64,000 nt of DNA, taken from NCBI GenBank assembly GCA_002286855.1, contig NRSV01000011.1, positions 558,001 to 622,000 of the forward strand, in the 5' to 3' direction. Both the position numbers and the translations under genes were made by a program. The notes beneath the pieces are model-generated. The model ran no database searches. It saw nothing but the letters and a program-made list of their open reading frames with translations, and was not told the DNA's origin. Positions 44,850 through 55,337 of this stretch are shown one piece after another (the stretch's first letter is position 1; each line of letters opens with the position of its first letter). This stretch comes from Bipolaris cookei. Lineage: Eukaryota > Ascomycota > Dothideomycetes > Pleosporales > Pleosporaceae.

Positions 44850-45948
44850 TTGCACACCTACACTCTCTTCATCATAGTTTACTACCGCACTCCTGCTGAA
44901 ATCAATACTCCCTTTGGTCCTTTAGTTGGCTGCTACGACTACGCAACACACAAACAGCATCCCGACACTGATAAGGCGCTAGCTCTCGCTAATCTCGGAC
45001 CAGGTGAAAGTGTGCTCGACATGGGTGCAGGTGGCGGCCAGTTCATCGCGAAGGCAAAGACAGTAGTGGGCAGTGGGTTTTGCGTAGCTGTCGATGCCGT
45101 GTAAGGCTTTCTCACAACCGACATTCTATGGGTGCTTGAACAATACAGAATTGCTGTTACGTAGGTGCATTGCTTGCACGCTGATATTACAAGCACGAAC
45201 TTCGCCACAACGTTGCGGGCGATCCCCGGCGCATCTCAAGGATTCAACTGTATTGTCGCTTTCCACCTTTTCACAACTTCTGAAGCCCTTGGGCCGTCTT
45301 ACCCTGAACATGTCCGCCCGCTTCACGACCACGATCTCCACGAACACTACCACGCCTGTGCATTTCCGCACTGCGCCGCACACAGAAGCTCTCGGCGCAA
45401 TCATATACACTTTTTTCCGGAGGGACGGCTCACAGGTTGTGATTCTGCGAGCTGGCACTGCTGCCCGGCTCCGAAAGATTGTTGAATTTCCTATCCAGAC
45501 CGCGCTTGATCGACTATGGACGGTCGCAGCAGTCCAGGCAAGAGACGCTACTTACGACGCTGGCTTCCTAGTCGGCAAAGTCGAACCTATCGGCAAGGGC
45601 AACGACTTCAATCTGCTAGATGGCCAACACTCCCCGCCGCAAGCTGCGTTCGATACCATGGCCTTGCAGGTTGTTCTTCGGATTTGTTCGCAGTCCCCTG
45701 CAACAAACGCCTGCAACTGCTGCGGCCGTCTTTTAGAGGCATTTGCGCGCCTTGTCACGCCCAACTGGCAGCAGACATCGCAGGATATTCGCAATTGTCT
45801 CCTAGCTGAGCAATTGCAGACGTTTCTAGCTAAGGAAACGAATTATTTTGTAGTTGTTAATGCTGCCCTTCCTGCTGGTGGGGTCATCGCGTGCAAGAGG
45901 ATCGAGCCAACACATGTTGGGGTCCTGGTCCTTTTGACTAAGATGTAG
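44850..45948 (+). pseudogene. Class I SAM-dependent methyltransferase, damaged
   Basis: The first part reads EINTPFGPLVGCYDYATHKQ, then the SAM motif I VLDMGAGGGQFIAKAK and motif II-like GFCVAVDA. An intron 45099-45164 (GTGTAA...GTAG, 66 nt) leads to VHCLHADITSTNFATTLRA and FNCIVAFHLFTT. There the frame must change, since LKPLGRLTLNMSARFTTTIS and the rest of the protein lie in another frame through to 45948, and no GT-AG pair fits between. The late part (RIEPTHVGVLVLLTKM) looks like a complete C terminus. No clear ATG was found. It is probably a pseudogene in the transposon island; the substrate is unknown. Confidence 0.55.
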
Positions 45949-46450
45949 AGGGTATGCTTGGCTTGGTGTAATTTGCTTTGTCTTGCTTGGATGACGTTCG
46001 ATTTTAGAGCGTTTGGTGTTGTTCTCTTGTCGCTCTCGCGGGAGCAGTGGAATCTCACGTCTACTTTCTTGCGAACACTAGCTAGGTAGTCTCTAATACA
46101 ATCTTCTCTCAATCTGCAGTCATCGCGCCAGTGTCTTGGAAGTTGAGTGGTTTCTTGAACTATACACAACGAAGTTGAAGTGAAGACAACTCGCTCTATT
46201 ACAGAGCATACGATGCATCCATGTCATGCTCTACGCGTCTCTGGACCATCCACGAACAACAAAGTCAGAGTGAAGGTAGAGCACAGTTTGCGTAGCACGG
46301 TCCGTGATCATCGGGAAGTAAGCTTGAGCTGATTCAATACTATAGAGGTATACGTAGCTACATCAATACCTAGACAAGGTTTCAGGCATAGCAGGTAGCA
46401 GAGATGCTACCTAGTGAGGCAAGAGCGTGTGCTCGCGACTACTGGTGTGT
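45949..46450. other. Intergenic between convergent genes, no gene seen
   Basis: 500 nt separating the methyltransferase relic (+) and the PD-(D/E)XK-like relic (-). No motif or repeat was recognised. Confidence 0.5.
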
Positions 46451-48177
46451 CTAGAGATTCGGCACTCGATCCAGCATCTCAAGAACGCGCTCCTTGAAAT
46501 GTCCTTTACCCCACTCAGTTATTCGGCCTAGATAATTAATAAGCTCTTCCGCGTGGCCTCTTATCGTGGTGCACCATATCTTAAGATTAACCATGCGGAA
46601 GCCGTCCTCGAGCCTGAAGTGTACCCATAGTTCGTGCACAGGTCCTTCAGTAACGACGGAGAAACATAACACCAGCGCTAGATGCAGATCTGCTGCCGTT
46701 GGCAACGGTGGTACTTTAAGATTGGTGCTGCATGCTGCTTGGCAAGCTAGATCCTCTAGGATCGTCAGCATGCAGGCACCGCCAACAGCGGCCTGGTTCT
46801 GCGCCTTAGAGAGAGGAGCGATTGCCTTCAGCTCTGCAATCATGAACGGAAACCGCATGCCCACCACAGCCGCATGAGGATCGCTCAAGATCAACTCGCG
46901 GTCCTGGCAGTCAATGAGCAATCGCTGATGCTCTCGCACGAATGCCTTGTGTGTGAGTCCCATCGTAATGTCTGGTTTTGGTGCCAAGATGTCTAATGAG
47001 CTCTTCACATTCGTCCTAGCCGTTGACATGACTGAGTTAGAGTGGGGACATAGCGACATTCACTCAGAAGGGTCGAGGTCTGTGACCATAACAATACTGG
47101 CATCGATGCTGGGGGAATCGGTATGTACTGGCTCCTCGGCTTTGTTCCGCGACTTGTCAAGTAGTGATAGCTTTCCTATCAGCTGTGGGTTCCACACTGT
47201 AACATAGAATCAGAATTCCACTCAACACGTTCTTGGGCAGGCATAGTAAGCTCACGTTTCTCGGACACTGTCACAGTAACCACCAGGTTGCCATAACACC
47301 TGGATTCTGCTGCTGATTGGCTAAGTGCTACCGAGGTACTACACGTACGCTAGCCACCCATGATATATTCTGTTGACGAATTTCTGTTCTGATTCCTTAC
47401 GCAACGTCTTGAGTCTTCACAGATAGTGTACGTAGCAATTCACCAACGCTTCCCAAAGCTTTTGGATTTGTGCTCCTAGCATCTTGTGACAGACACGTTT
47501 GTTTCCAGCACACCTCCTGACAGATCGGCCATGGTGCTCACAAGCTGATAGAGGTTACATTGCCAGTCGCCCTCGAGCGCACACTTGCTAGCGCTGTTCC
47601 TTGACTGGCTCCAGAATGTTTCTGCTAGATCGAGGAAACGTCGCTGCGATCCAAGCTGGTTTGGGATTGGCACTCGGTCTTCCCAAGACGTGATACCAAG
47701 AACATCGCGTACATACTCATCAACTTGAGGCGAGAGCTCAACTGCTTGGTTAACATGTATACATGCGGATTGCATATTTTGTTGTCTATAGGCTTACGGA
47801 GCGACTGTCTTAGTGGTCTTAGTAGCCTTGGTATCTGGAGTACGTCTCTGGTGTTTAGAGCTGTGACGAGCGCTAGAGGTCGTGCTCCGGGGTGTTGGAG
47901 CCATTAGTGTCTCGTATTTAGGTCCGATGTCGTTAAGCCAGCGTCTGATAGATGCTAGAGTTTGCTCATCAGAATACTGGAAGGTGTGTGTAGAAGTGCG
48001 TATGGAGATGTGCTCGAGGCTTTGTTGGTCAACAGAGCGTAGTGCCTGCTTGGACAAAGTTGGTATTGGCGACGGCGGTTTCCATGTTGGTATACATATG
48101 CTAAGTGCATCAGTGCTACTTCCAGCATGGCGGTTGAGCGCCTTCCCAATATCGCTGTCAGACGCTTGTCGCTCCAT
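46451..48177 (-). pseudogene. Fungal PD-(D/E)XK nuclease-like protein, several in-frame stops
   Basis: Read on the minus strand from 48177 (MERQASDSDIGKALNRHAGS). A disordered N-terminal part runs to TPDTKATKTTKTVAP, where TAA (47794-47796) interrupts; the same frame continues as AYRQQNMQSACIHVNQAVEL and WEDRVPIPNQLGSQRRFLDL to a stop at 47476. A further coding block, VWNPQLIGKLSLLDKSRNKA, ends DLDPSE at a TGA just before 47059. The same frame then gives the nuclease-like core: KPDITMGL, SDPHAAVVGM, PFMIAELKA (PD...ExK) and NQAAVGGACML, ending at 46451. These match the fungal PDDEXK-like family of unknown role. Introns near 47210-47470 are likely. At least two stops cannot be removed by simple splicing, so it is probably dead. 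Confidence 0.6.
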
Positions 48178-48965
48178 TGTGTGTAGAGTGTGGTGACTTC
48201 GAGATGCGGCTGTGCAGGCCGGGCTTGACTAATGGTTTTCTTCTGCCTCGCAGCAATGTTAGTATACGCGCGACTCCATATAACTAGTGCTAAACCATAG
48301 GACAGCGCAGGAAGCTGCAACGAACTCACCGTGGCAAGGCAGCTGGTAGGATACCGGTTGCCATTTCGCGAAATCAGCTAGCCGTGCGGACCAAACACCC
48401 TCTCTGAGCATCGAGTATCGGCGGGCGGCAGACTAGTGGACGTGATGCGGGCTGGTCGACTAGTAGTAGCTACCGCGGTTGGATGGTGAAGGCGCCAAAC
48501 TTTGGCACTGAGTGCAGCCATAGCCCACAGCGTAAGAGAAGGCACTAGAACCGCGACTAGCTATCGAGGTAAGCGCACGCTGGGAAGTGGCTGGTGGTGG
48601 TAATAGAGGAAGGCTTGAGGTGGTGACGGCCTTCTATGCTGGAAGGTAAGACAAATAGTGGTTTATCGCGGCAAGAAGCAATACTGAAATCTTCTGTCTA
48701 GCTAATGTAGCAAGTGCATTGCAAATTCACGTGCTAATCGAATGGGGGTGTACCTGGCCGAGGTAAAGGCAGACTTGCTAAGAGTAATTGTAGTTAAGTT
48801 ACGACTCCGAACCTAATTGGATAGATGGGGGGAGAAAAGGGAGGCGGATAGTACGACTCTCTCGACTGAAATCATTCTCAGCTTGGGCAATGGCTGATCA
48901 AGGTGTTAATGAATCGAATGTAGATAAAGTAAAAATTACTAGATTGGGCGAGCGAGGCGATAAGT
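48178..48965. other. Intergenic within the transposon island, no gene seen
   Basis: About 0.8 kb without a motif-bearing frame. No terminal repeats were recognised. Confidence 0.45.
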
Positions 48966-49401
48966 CACGTGCAAAGCGATTTCGCGGTATAGAGCGTCTG
49001 TACTCTCCATCGCGAGCATGCACGAGACTCTCAACACCTGGTCGCATCTCCTTGGTGCAATCTGGTTTAGCATCAGCAAAGCTCGCTTCGCCATTCTCCA
49101 CCAGGGGCCGCTCACCCGCGACGCTGTAGGTGGGCTGCTGTACCTCGCGGCTACGGTCCTGTGCTTCGTGAGCTCCACCCTTCATCACGTCTTCGCTAAT
49201 CATGTTCAAGCTTGCTTCTGGCTGCGCATCGACCCCATGGGCATTGCTTGCATGATCCAGGCCTCTTCGGTTTCTTTCATCTTGGCCTCTTTTGAGTGCC
49301 GACAAAGCGAGCGATGGGCGTACACATCCCTTGTCACCACCGCCGCCGCTACGATATCGCTCGTCCGACTACTAAGAAACACGTCGCCCAAAAGGTTGTA
49401 A
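48966..49401 (+). pseudogene. PAQR/hemolysin III-like membrane protein fragment
   Basis: The frame reads ISRYRASVLSIASMHETLNT, then WSHLLGAIWF, matching the conserved N-terminal block of the adiponectin receptor/IZH family (Glu-x-x-Asn-x-Trp-x-His). TM segments follow (GGLLYLAATVLCFVSSTLHH and PMGIACMIQASSVSFILAS), where STLHH and the Asp of RIDPMG are the family's His and Asp zinc-site positions. The match ends around 49380-49401, where sequence of a LINE begins. The gene is therefore truncated at its C terminus, and no ATG-led N terminus is clear. In yeast, relatives affect zinc and sterol metabolism. Confidence 0.65.
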
Positions 49402-50870
49402 TCACACGCAAGCTGACGGGACATCTGCGGGAACTAGCAACGGAGCGCCACCGGACGCCCTCCGCAAGGCAGTCATTACATGCGTACTACCATCCCTACT
49501 CTACGGAGCAAAAGCATGGTACGAGGGTCAGAAGAAGAACCCAAGGACCGCGAGGCGCAATCGCGACAAGCTGGTTAGCACCCGGGTAGGGCAACACATT
49601 GCACTAATACAGTCAGCCGTCACGCTCGCAGCCTGAGCGGTGCTACCCGCCTTCAGGACCACCCCAAAGCCAGCCCTCTTTAGAGAGACCGGCCTGTTCT
49701 CCACAGAAGGGGCCCTGGAAGAGGTGAAGTGGCGCTTCGCCCTACGTCTCCAAACAGTCGATGACGAACACCCCCTGATCCGACGAATCGACATTCCAAA
49801 GATAGGTCGTGGCTCGGGGACCGGGCGGCCCCAACAATCCCGTACCAAAGTCCAGAGGATGGGCCAACCTAGAGTTCAAGGAGTGGTGGAATGCTCTCAA
49901 GGACTCGGACATCACGGTATTCTCACACGTTTTCGATGCAGAAGCAGTCGGGGCCGCAAGGGCATTCGAAGACACCGCGAGAATCGCGGGATCTCATGAC
50001 AATATCTATTCATGCATTCACAGCACCTCTGTCATCTGATGCCTGCGAGGCGACGCGTCCATAACCTCACAATGAGCATTCTTAGCCTGCTATACCGCAA
50101 TAGCTCAGCTGGAAAACATTCAAATTCGGTGGGCCCTAGGGAATTCTGACATCGAAGGCAATGAGACGGCAGACCGTCTAGCTAACGCGGAGGCCAAGGA
50201 CCCTTCCGCACCGTATGGGCTTGCCAGCAAGCCAGCAATCTCGGGCATAAGGTCAGTAAAGAGGGACGGGATAGCCAAGGCCTACCTCATGTGGTGGCAC
50301 CGGAGCAGCGCGAAGCTGTCCAGCTGGTACAAGCAATTGAGATTGCCCTATACGCCTGACCACATTCCAAAGGAGCTTCACCTCTCCCAACCAACGCTCG
50401 CGAAGCTGTTAGCCCTCTGGAACCGACACGAGGGCTTTGCACGGTATCATCAAAAATTCTACCATAGTACGGCGAACATCAACTGCGCCTGTGGGCGCTT
50501 AAAAACCCCCGAACATACTGTCCACTGCCGACAGACCACCGCCAGCTTCCTGAGGTGGCCAGCACCGCCTCCTGTGGCACCATGAACATGGGAGCAAGCA
50601 GTCGAATATATCAAGAACCTCTGTGAGGACCCGTCGGAGTTTGGTGTGTATCTATCGGTCACCAAACTCGGCAGAAATTAGCGACAATCAGAACCTAAGA
50701 CGGCGAACTAAAACCCCGTAGGGTCTAATTAGTCCACACCCTTAAAAGCTTAGCAATTTTTGGAAATGTCTTAGCAGCCGAGGCTGCTGCAACGTCTTCA
50801 AGCATTGCACCCGAGGGGAGGCGACGGTTAACCCGGGCTCCAGCCCCCTACCCACGGTGCCGCTCGGTCT
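49400..50870 (+). mobile_element. 5'-truncated Tad-type LINE remnant (RT C terminus and RNase H)
   Basis: In successive frames the translation gives ALRKAVITCVLPSLLYGAKA and DKLVSTRVGQHIALIQSAVT, a TGA at an expected Arg (about 49633), then AVLPAFRTTPKPALFRETGL and RFALRLQTVDDEHPLIRRI. After a frame change comes an RNase H-like segment with LGNSDIEGNETADRLANAEA, then WNRHEGFARYHQKFYHSTAN and a CACGRLKTPEHTVHC zinc-finger-like motif. This order (end of RT, RNase H, C-terminal CCHC-type finger) is that of Tad-clade non-LTR retrotransposons. The upstream endonuclease and most of RT are missing. The exact 3' end is uncertain; it was set at the end of the GC-rich stretch before 50870. Confidence 0.75.
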
Positions 50871-51327
50871 AATCTTTTCGAAGCTCTTCTACTATCCTTT
50901 TAACTCTCTCTTTTCTTCCCTTTACTTTCTTGCCCCACCTTGACCAATTCGCTGTTTCGCACACTAAATTTCTTGTCACTTTCGTTGATTGCTCTATTCT
51001 GTTATACACTACTACATTTGCTACGGTCGTGGCTATGAACACAGGGGCTCTAGCCTCTACCAACTAAGGTGAGAGCTGTCCAACTGGCGGGACAGCAATC
51101 AGCCGAATACATAACTCATATTTAGACTAACGTGGTGGATAAGCGAGTTGGCCAGGCAAGCGAGTTGGCCACCCCACCAAGTTTGCGCACGCGATTTAAC
51201 TCTATATACAACTACTCCACACTATATGTTCTAAATGCCTTCAAACGAAGCGGATATCCAGCTTGCTATCTCTTCTCTTAATACTCATCAAATCCAGAGT
51301 AACTGACGCGCAGCAGCGACATTTAAC

Positions 51328-52710
51328 GTGACACGATCAACGCTACAGAACAGGCGCGATGGGAAGCCTGCCCAACGCGTTTGCCAGCCCAACTCAAAGA
51401 AGCTTACCAAGCTAGAAGAGGAGATGATAGTTGATCATATACTTGATCTCGATCTATGTGGATTCTCGCCTACCTACGCAGCTGCGCGTGATATGGCTGA
51501 TAGACTCCTGGCTGCGCGCGGCGCTGGGCAGGTCGGCGCCCACTGGCCACGCAACTTTATCAAGCGTACAGATAGGCTTACAACGCGTTTTAATCGAGCG
51601 TACGATAGGCAGCGAGCTCTATGTGAAGATCCAGTCTTAACTAAGAGTTGGTTTGATCTTGTAGAGCAGACAGAGGCCAAGTACAGTATCTGTGACGAGG
51701 ACGTCTATAACTTTGACGAAGCTGGCTTTATGATGGGCAAGATTACGAATTAGCTTGTCGTTACAGCGTCAGAGAGGAGAGGACGACCAAAGGCAGTTGA
51801 GCCAGGCAATCGCGAGTGGGTAACGCTGATCGCAGCGATCAACGCAGCTGGCTGGTCAGTCCCACCGTTCCTTGTCTTCGCTGGCCAGTATCACCTATCT
51901 GCCTGGTACGAGGGGGAAGAGATCCTACGCGACTGGGCGATCGCAGTCAGCGACAATGGCTGGACGAATAATGAGCTAGGCGTTGCATAGGTAAAGCACT
52001 TCGACGCTCATACAAAGACTCGCGTTGTTGGTATACGTCGTCTACTTATCCTTGACGGCCATGAGAGCCACCAGTCTCTTGAGTTCCAAGAGTTCTGTAA
52101 GAAGAACAATATCTACACTCCCTGCATGCCGCCGCATTCATCTCATCTACTCCAGCCACTTGACGTTGGCTGTTTCTTGCCGTTAAAGCGCGCATATAGC
52201 CGTGAGGTGGAGAGCCTGATCCGCCACCATATCAACCATATCACCAAGCTCGAGTTTCTGCCAGCATTTAAGATAGCGTTCGATCGATCCTTCACAGCAG
52301 CCAATATCTGCTTAGCTTTCTGCGGCGCAGGCCTTGCTCCTCTCCAGCCAGATACTGTTCTATCAAAGCTTGACGTACAGTTGCGTACGCCTACTCCTCC
52401 AGCTGCTCTCGCAGAAGCTCTCTGGCAGGCCTGTACGCCGAGCAACGTACGCGAACTTGAAGCTCAATCAACGCTAATAAGTAATCGCGTTCGACGGCAT
52501 AAAAGTTCATCACCAGCTTCAATTATCGCAGCGATTAGCCAACTTAAGAAGGGGGCAGAGGTAATGATGCTCTCAGCTGAGCTGATGCGTGATCGGATCG
52601 CTAGCCTTGAGAAGGCTAACAAAGCAGCCACAAAGCGTAGGCAGCGTAAAAAGAAGCGGATACAGAAGCGAGGAGTACTAACAAAGGGAGCTGGAGAGGA
52701 TCTACTCGCT
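51328..52710 (+). pseudogene. pogo-like transposase, left arm, two stops and truncated C terminus
   Basis: The frame runs from about 51237 (an ATG with a stop soon after) through the DNA-binding region (RSTLQNRRDGKPAQRVCQPN), [23 protein letters not shown] and LLQPLDVGCFLPLKR. Stops are TAG at 51751-51753 (after GKITN; other copies have Gln at the matching site) and TAG at 51988-51990 (after GVA, where Trp is likely). The protein enters the palindrome centre after GAGEDLLA, so its natural C terminus is missing. Confidence 0.85.
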
Positions 52711-52744
52711 CAGCGTGAGGCTGATCAGCAGATTGCTTATGAAG
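52711..52744. other. 34-bp spacer at the palindrome centre
   Basis: Unique sequence between the arms, containing the small palindrome CTGATCAG. The flanking arm ends are perfectly complementary, so the DNA can form a hairpin or cruciform. Confidence 0.85.
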
Positions 52745-54091
52745 AGCGAGTAGATCCTCTCCAGCTCCCTTTGTTAGTACTCCTCGCTTCTGTATCCGCT
52801 TCTTTTTACGCTGCCTACGCTTTGTGGCTGCTTTGTTAGCCTTCTCAAGGCTAGCGATCCGATCACGCATCAGCTCAGCTGAGAGCATCATTACCTCTGC
52901 CCCCTTCTTAAGTTGGCTAATCGCTGCGATAATTGAAGCTGGTGATGAACTTTTATGCCGTCGAACGCGATTACTTATTAGCGTTGATTGAGCTTCAAGT
53001 TCGCGTACGTTGCTCGGCGTACAGGCCTGCCAGAGAGCTTCTGCGAGAGCAGCTGGAGGAGTAGGCGTACGCAACTGTACGTCAAGCTTTGATAGAACAG
53101 TATCTGGCTGGAGAGGAGCAAGGCCTGCGCCGCAGAAAGCTAAGCAGATATTGGCTGCTGTGAAGGATCGATCGAACGCTATCTTAAATGCTGGCAGAAA
53201 CTCGAGCTTGGTGATATGGTTGATATGGTGGCGGATCAGGCTCTCCACCTCACGGCTATATGCGCGCTTTAACGGCAAGAAACAGCCAACGTCAAGTGGC
53301 TGGAGTAGATGAGATGAATGCGGCGGCATGCAGGGAGTGTAGATATTGTTCTTCTTACAGAACTCTTGGAACTCAAGAGACTGGTGGCTCTCATGGCCGT
53401 CAAGGATAAGTAGACGACGTATACCAACAACGCGAGTCTTTGTATGAGCGTCGAAGTGCTTTACCTATGCAACGCCTAGCTCATTATTCGTCCAGCCATT
53501 GTCGCTGACTGCGATCGCCCAGTCGCGTAGGATCTCTTCCCCCTCGTACCAGGCAGATAGGTGATACTGGCCAGCGAAGACAAGGAACGGTGGGACTGAC
53601 CAGCCAGCTGCGTTGATCGCTGCGATCAGCGTTACCCACTCGCGATTGCCTGGCTCAACTGCCTTTGGTCGTCCTCTCCTCTCTGACGCTGTAACGACAA
53701 GCTAATTCGTAATCTTGCCCATCATAAAGCCAGCTTCGTCAAAGTTATAGACGTCCTCGTCACAGATACTGTACTTGGCCTCTGTCTGCTCTACAAGATC
53801 AAACCAACTCTTAGTTAAGACTGGATCTTCACATAGAGCTCGCTGCCTATCGTACGCTCGATTAAAACGCGTTGTAAGCCTATCTGTACGCTTGATAAAG
53901 TTGCGTGGCCAGTGGGCGCCGACCTGCCCAGCGCCGCGCGCAGCCAGCAGCTTATCAGCCATATCACGCGCAGCAGCGTAGGTAGGCGAGAATCCACATA
54001 GATCGAGATCAAGTATATGATCCAATATCACCTTCTCTTCTGGCTTGGTAAGCTTATTTGAGTTGGGCTGGCAATCGCGCTGGACAGACAT
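52745..54091 (-). pseudogene. pogo-like transposase, right arm, same two stops
   Basis: Minus-strand mirror of the left arm. The part from [15 protein letters not shown] to GAGEDLLA is identical in translation to the left arm. It has the same TAG codons, at 53702-53704 and 53465-53467. The N-terminal region differs at several residues (for example MSVQRDCQPNSNKLTKPEEK against the left arm). Confidence 0.85.
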
Positions 54092-54327
54092 GCCAGCGCG
54101 TCGGCGGCGGAGCGTCGCTTAAGACACGTTATAGACTGCAGCAGCGGAACGATTACTTTGAATTTGTTTAGTATTAATAGATGAGATAGCAAGTTGAATA
54201 TCTGCTTTATTTGACTGTGATTGAGTAATCTGACATGGAGCCATTGTGGGTTAAGAGATGAGAGGTGCGAAAAGTTGGTGGGGTGCGTCACTCACTTGTA
54301 CGCGTCACTCGTTTGTAAACTACGTTA

Positions 54328-54971
54328 CTTGTTGTGAACATATCGTTGCATTGATATAGAACTGGTTGTGACCGTTGAGTCTCGATATCTGCAAGAAACT
54401 CTTGCAATGACGGGGCCCGCCAGGCGGGAGGCGAAGCTACCGTAACAGACATTGCAATAGAAACAGGCGGTGATGAGCGAGGAGGCGAAGTAGTAGATAT
54501 TGGAGCAGGTGCAGGTATAGACAAAGATATACACGTTGTCACAGGGCCTGCACTCGCTGCAGAAGCTGAACCTGATTCAGTGACGGATGTATTCACCTGT
54601 CGCAGAACTTCAGCGAGTGTCTGGTCCCGTGGTTTTTCTTGAGACCGAAACGAGGAGAAAGATGGAGGTACACGTTGTTTGAGAGCTGACGGATCTCGAC
54701 GGGTTGATGCCTCATTCTTCCTTGGGCCACCCCGTGTTTGAGCAGGTAGTGGCTCTAGAACTGTATGGTATGGTCTCGGGGAAAAGCGAACGGACGGTCC
54801 TTGCTCGCGTTGATAGCTCCAATGATCATTGTACAGGTGGTTTAGTCTCAACGTTGACCTAGCTGCTACCACTCCTTGTAGTGTGTGTCGGCATGGTAGA
54901 CCATTCGTCTTCTCGAAGAGACCAGAACAGGGGTGTCCACCGCGCCGTTGTCTCTGCTCCTGCTGACGCAA
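54328..54971 (-). pseudogene. MULE-type transposase C-terminal remnant (SWIM-like zinc finger)
   Basis: A minus-strand frame begins near 54971 without an ATG. It reads CSGLFEKTNGLPCRHTLQG, a SWIM-type CxCxnCxH-like finger as found at the C end of Mutator-like transposases, then LRLNHLYNDHWSYQREQG. A Ser/Thr/Pro-rich tail follows, including APSLQEFLADIETQRS. The frame runs into the terminal repeat of the palindromic element at 54325, so that element inserted in the 3' part of this gene. The N-terminal catalytic domain is missing. Confidence 0.6.
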
Positions 54972-55170
54972 AAGATCCTGTTGTCTGATACGCTTGATCG
55001 CTGGTGGTGTCAGAATATCATATTACGCAGCAATGATTATATAATATGTACAGAGCCGCTTAGCGCGAACCGAGGTGCTAATTACGACTGTGATCTTGCA
55101 TGAATATGGGCGTTGCAGGCGCTACACGGCTAAATGTAGCTTACTGCGTTATTGCAAGGTCTTTCAGACA

Positions 55171-55337
55171 TAACCGTGATCTTCTAGAATTTTTTAGGTG
55201 CTACAAGCTTCTGTGTAGCGCTGTAGTAAAGCAATGCTATTGTACATACAAAGATGGTCTGCTGTAACTTACGCAAAGATAGCAGCGAAAGCAATGTAAG
55301 TCTTTAGTTAGATGTGTTAAAATATGTTAACTGATAG
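55171..55337 (-). repeat. Second copy of the ~165-bp dispersed repeat
   Basis: Inverse copy of 41975-42138. Here it is not interrupted by a pogo element and continues past the CGGTTA site as TGTCTGAAAGACC, so it preserves the target before insertion. It lies on the 5' side of the MULE-type remnant and may be part of the same old element. Confidence 0.75.

Larger units (their letters stand above)
51130..54325. mobile_element. Palindromic composite of two pogo-like half-elements
   Basis: Two arms, 51130-52710 and 52745-54325 (1581 bp each), are inverted copies around a 34-bp spacer. Every matched position pair sums to 105455, including both outer ends, so there is no net length change. TA flanks both outer ends (51128-51129 and 54326-54327), and each outer end is a pogo-type terminal repeat (ACGT(G/A)GT... 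through CACCCCACCAA). The arms appear identical from about 51514 inward and are visibly diverged in the outer ~380 bp. The inner 3' terminal repeats of the two parental elements are missing. Confidence 0.9.

Noticed and set aside
50869..51063. 64-residue minus-strand frame rich in Lys/Arg next to the LINE 3' end
   Set aside because: No motif or homology recognised. Probably LINE 3' region or spacer.
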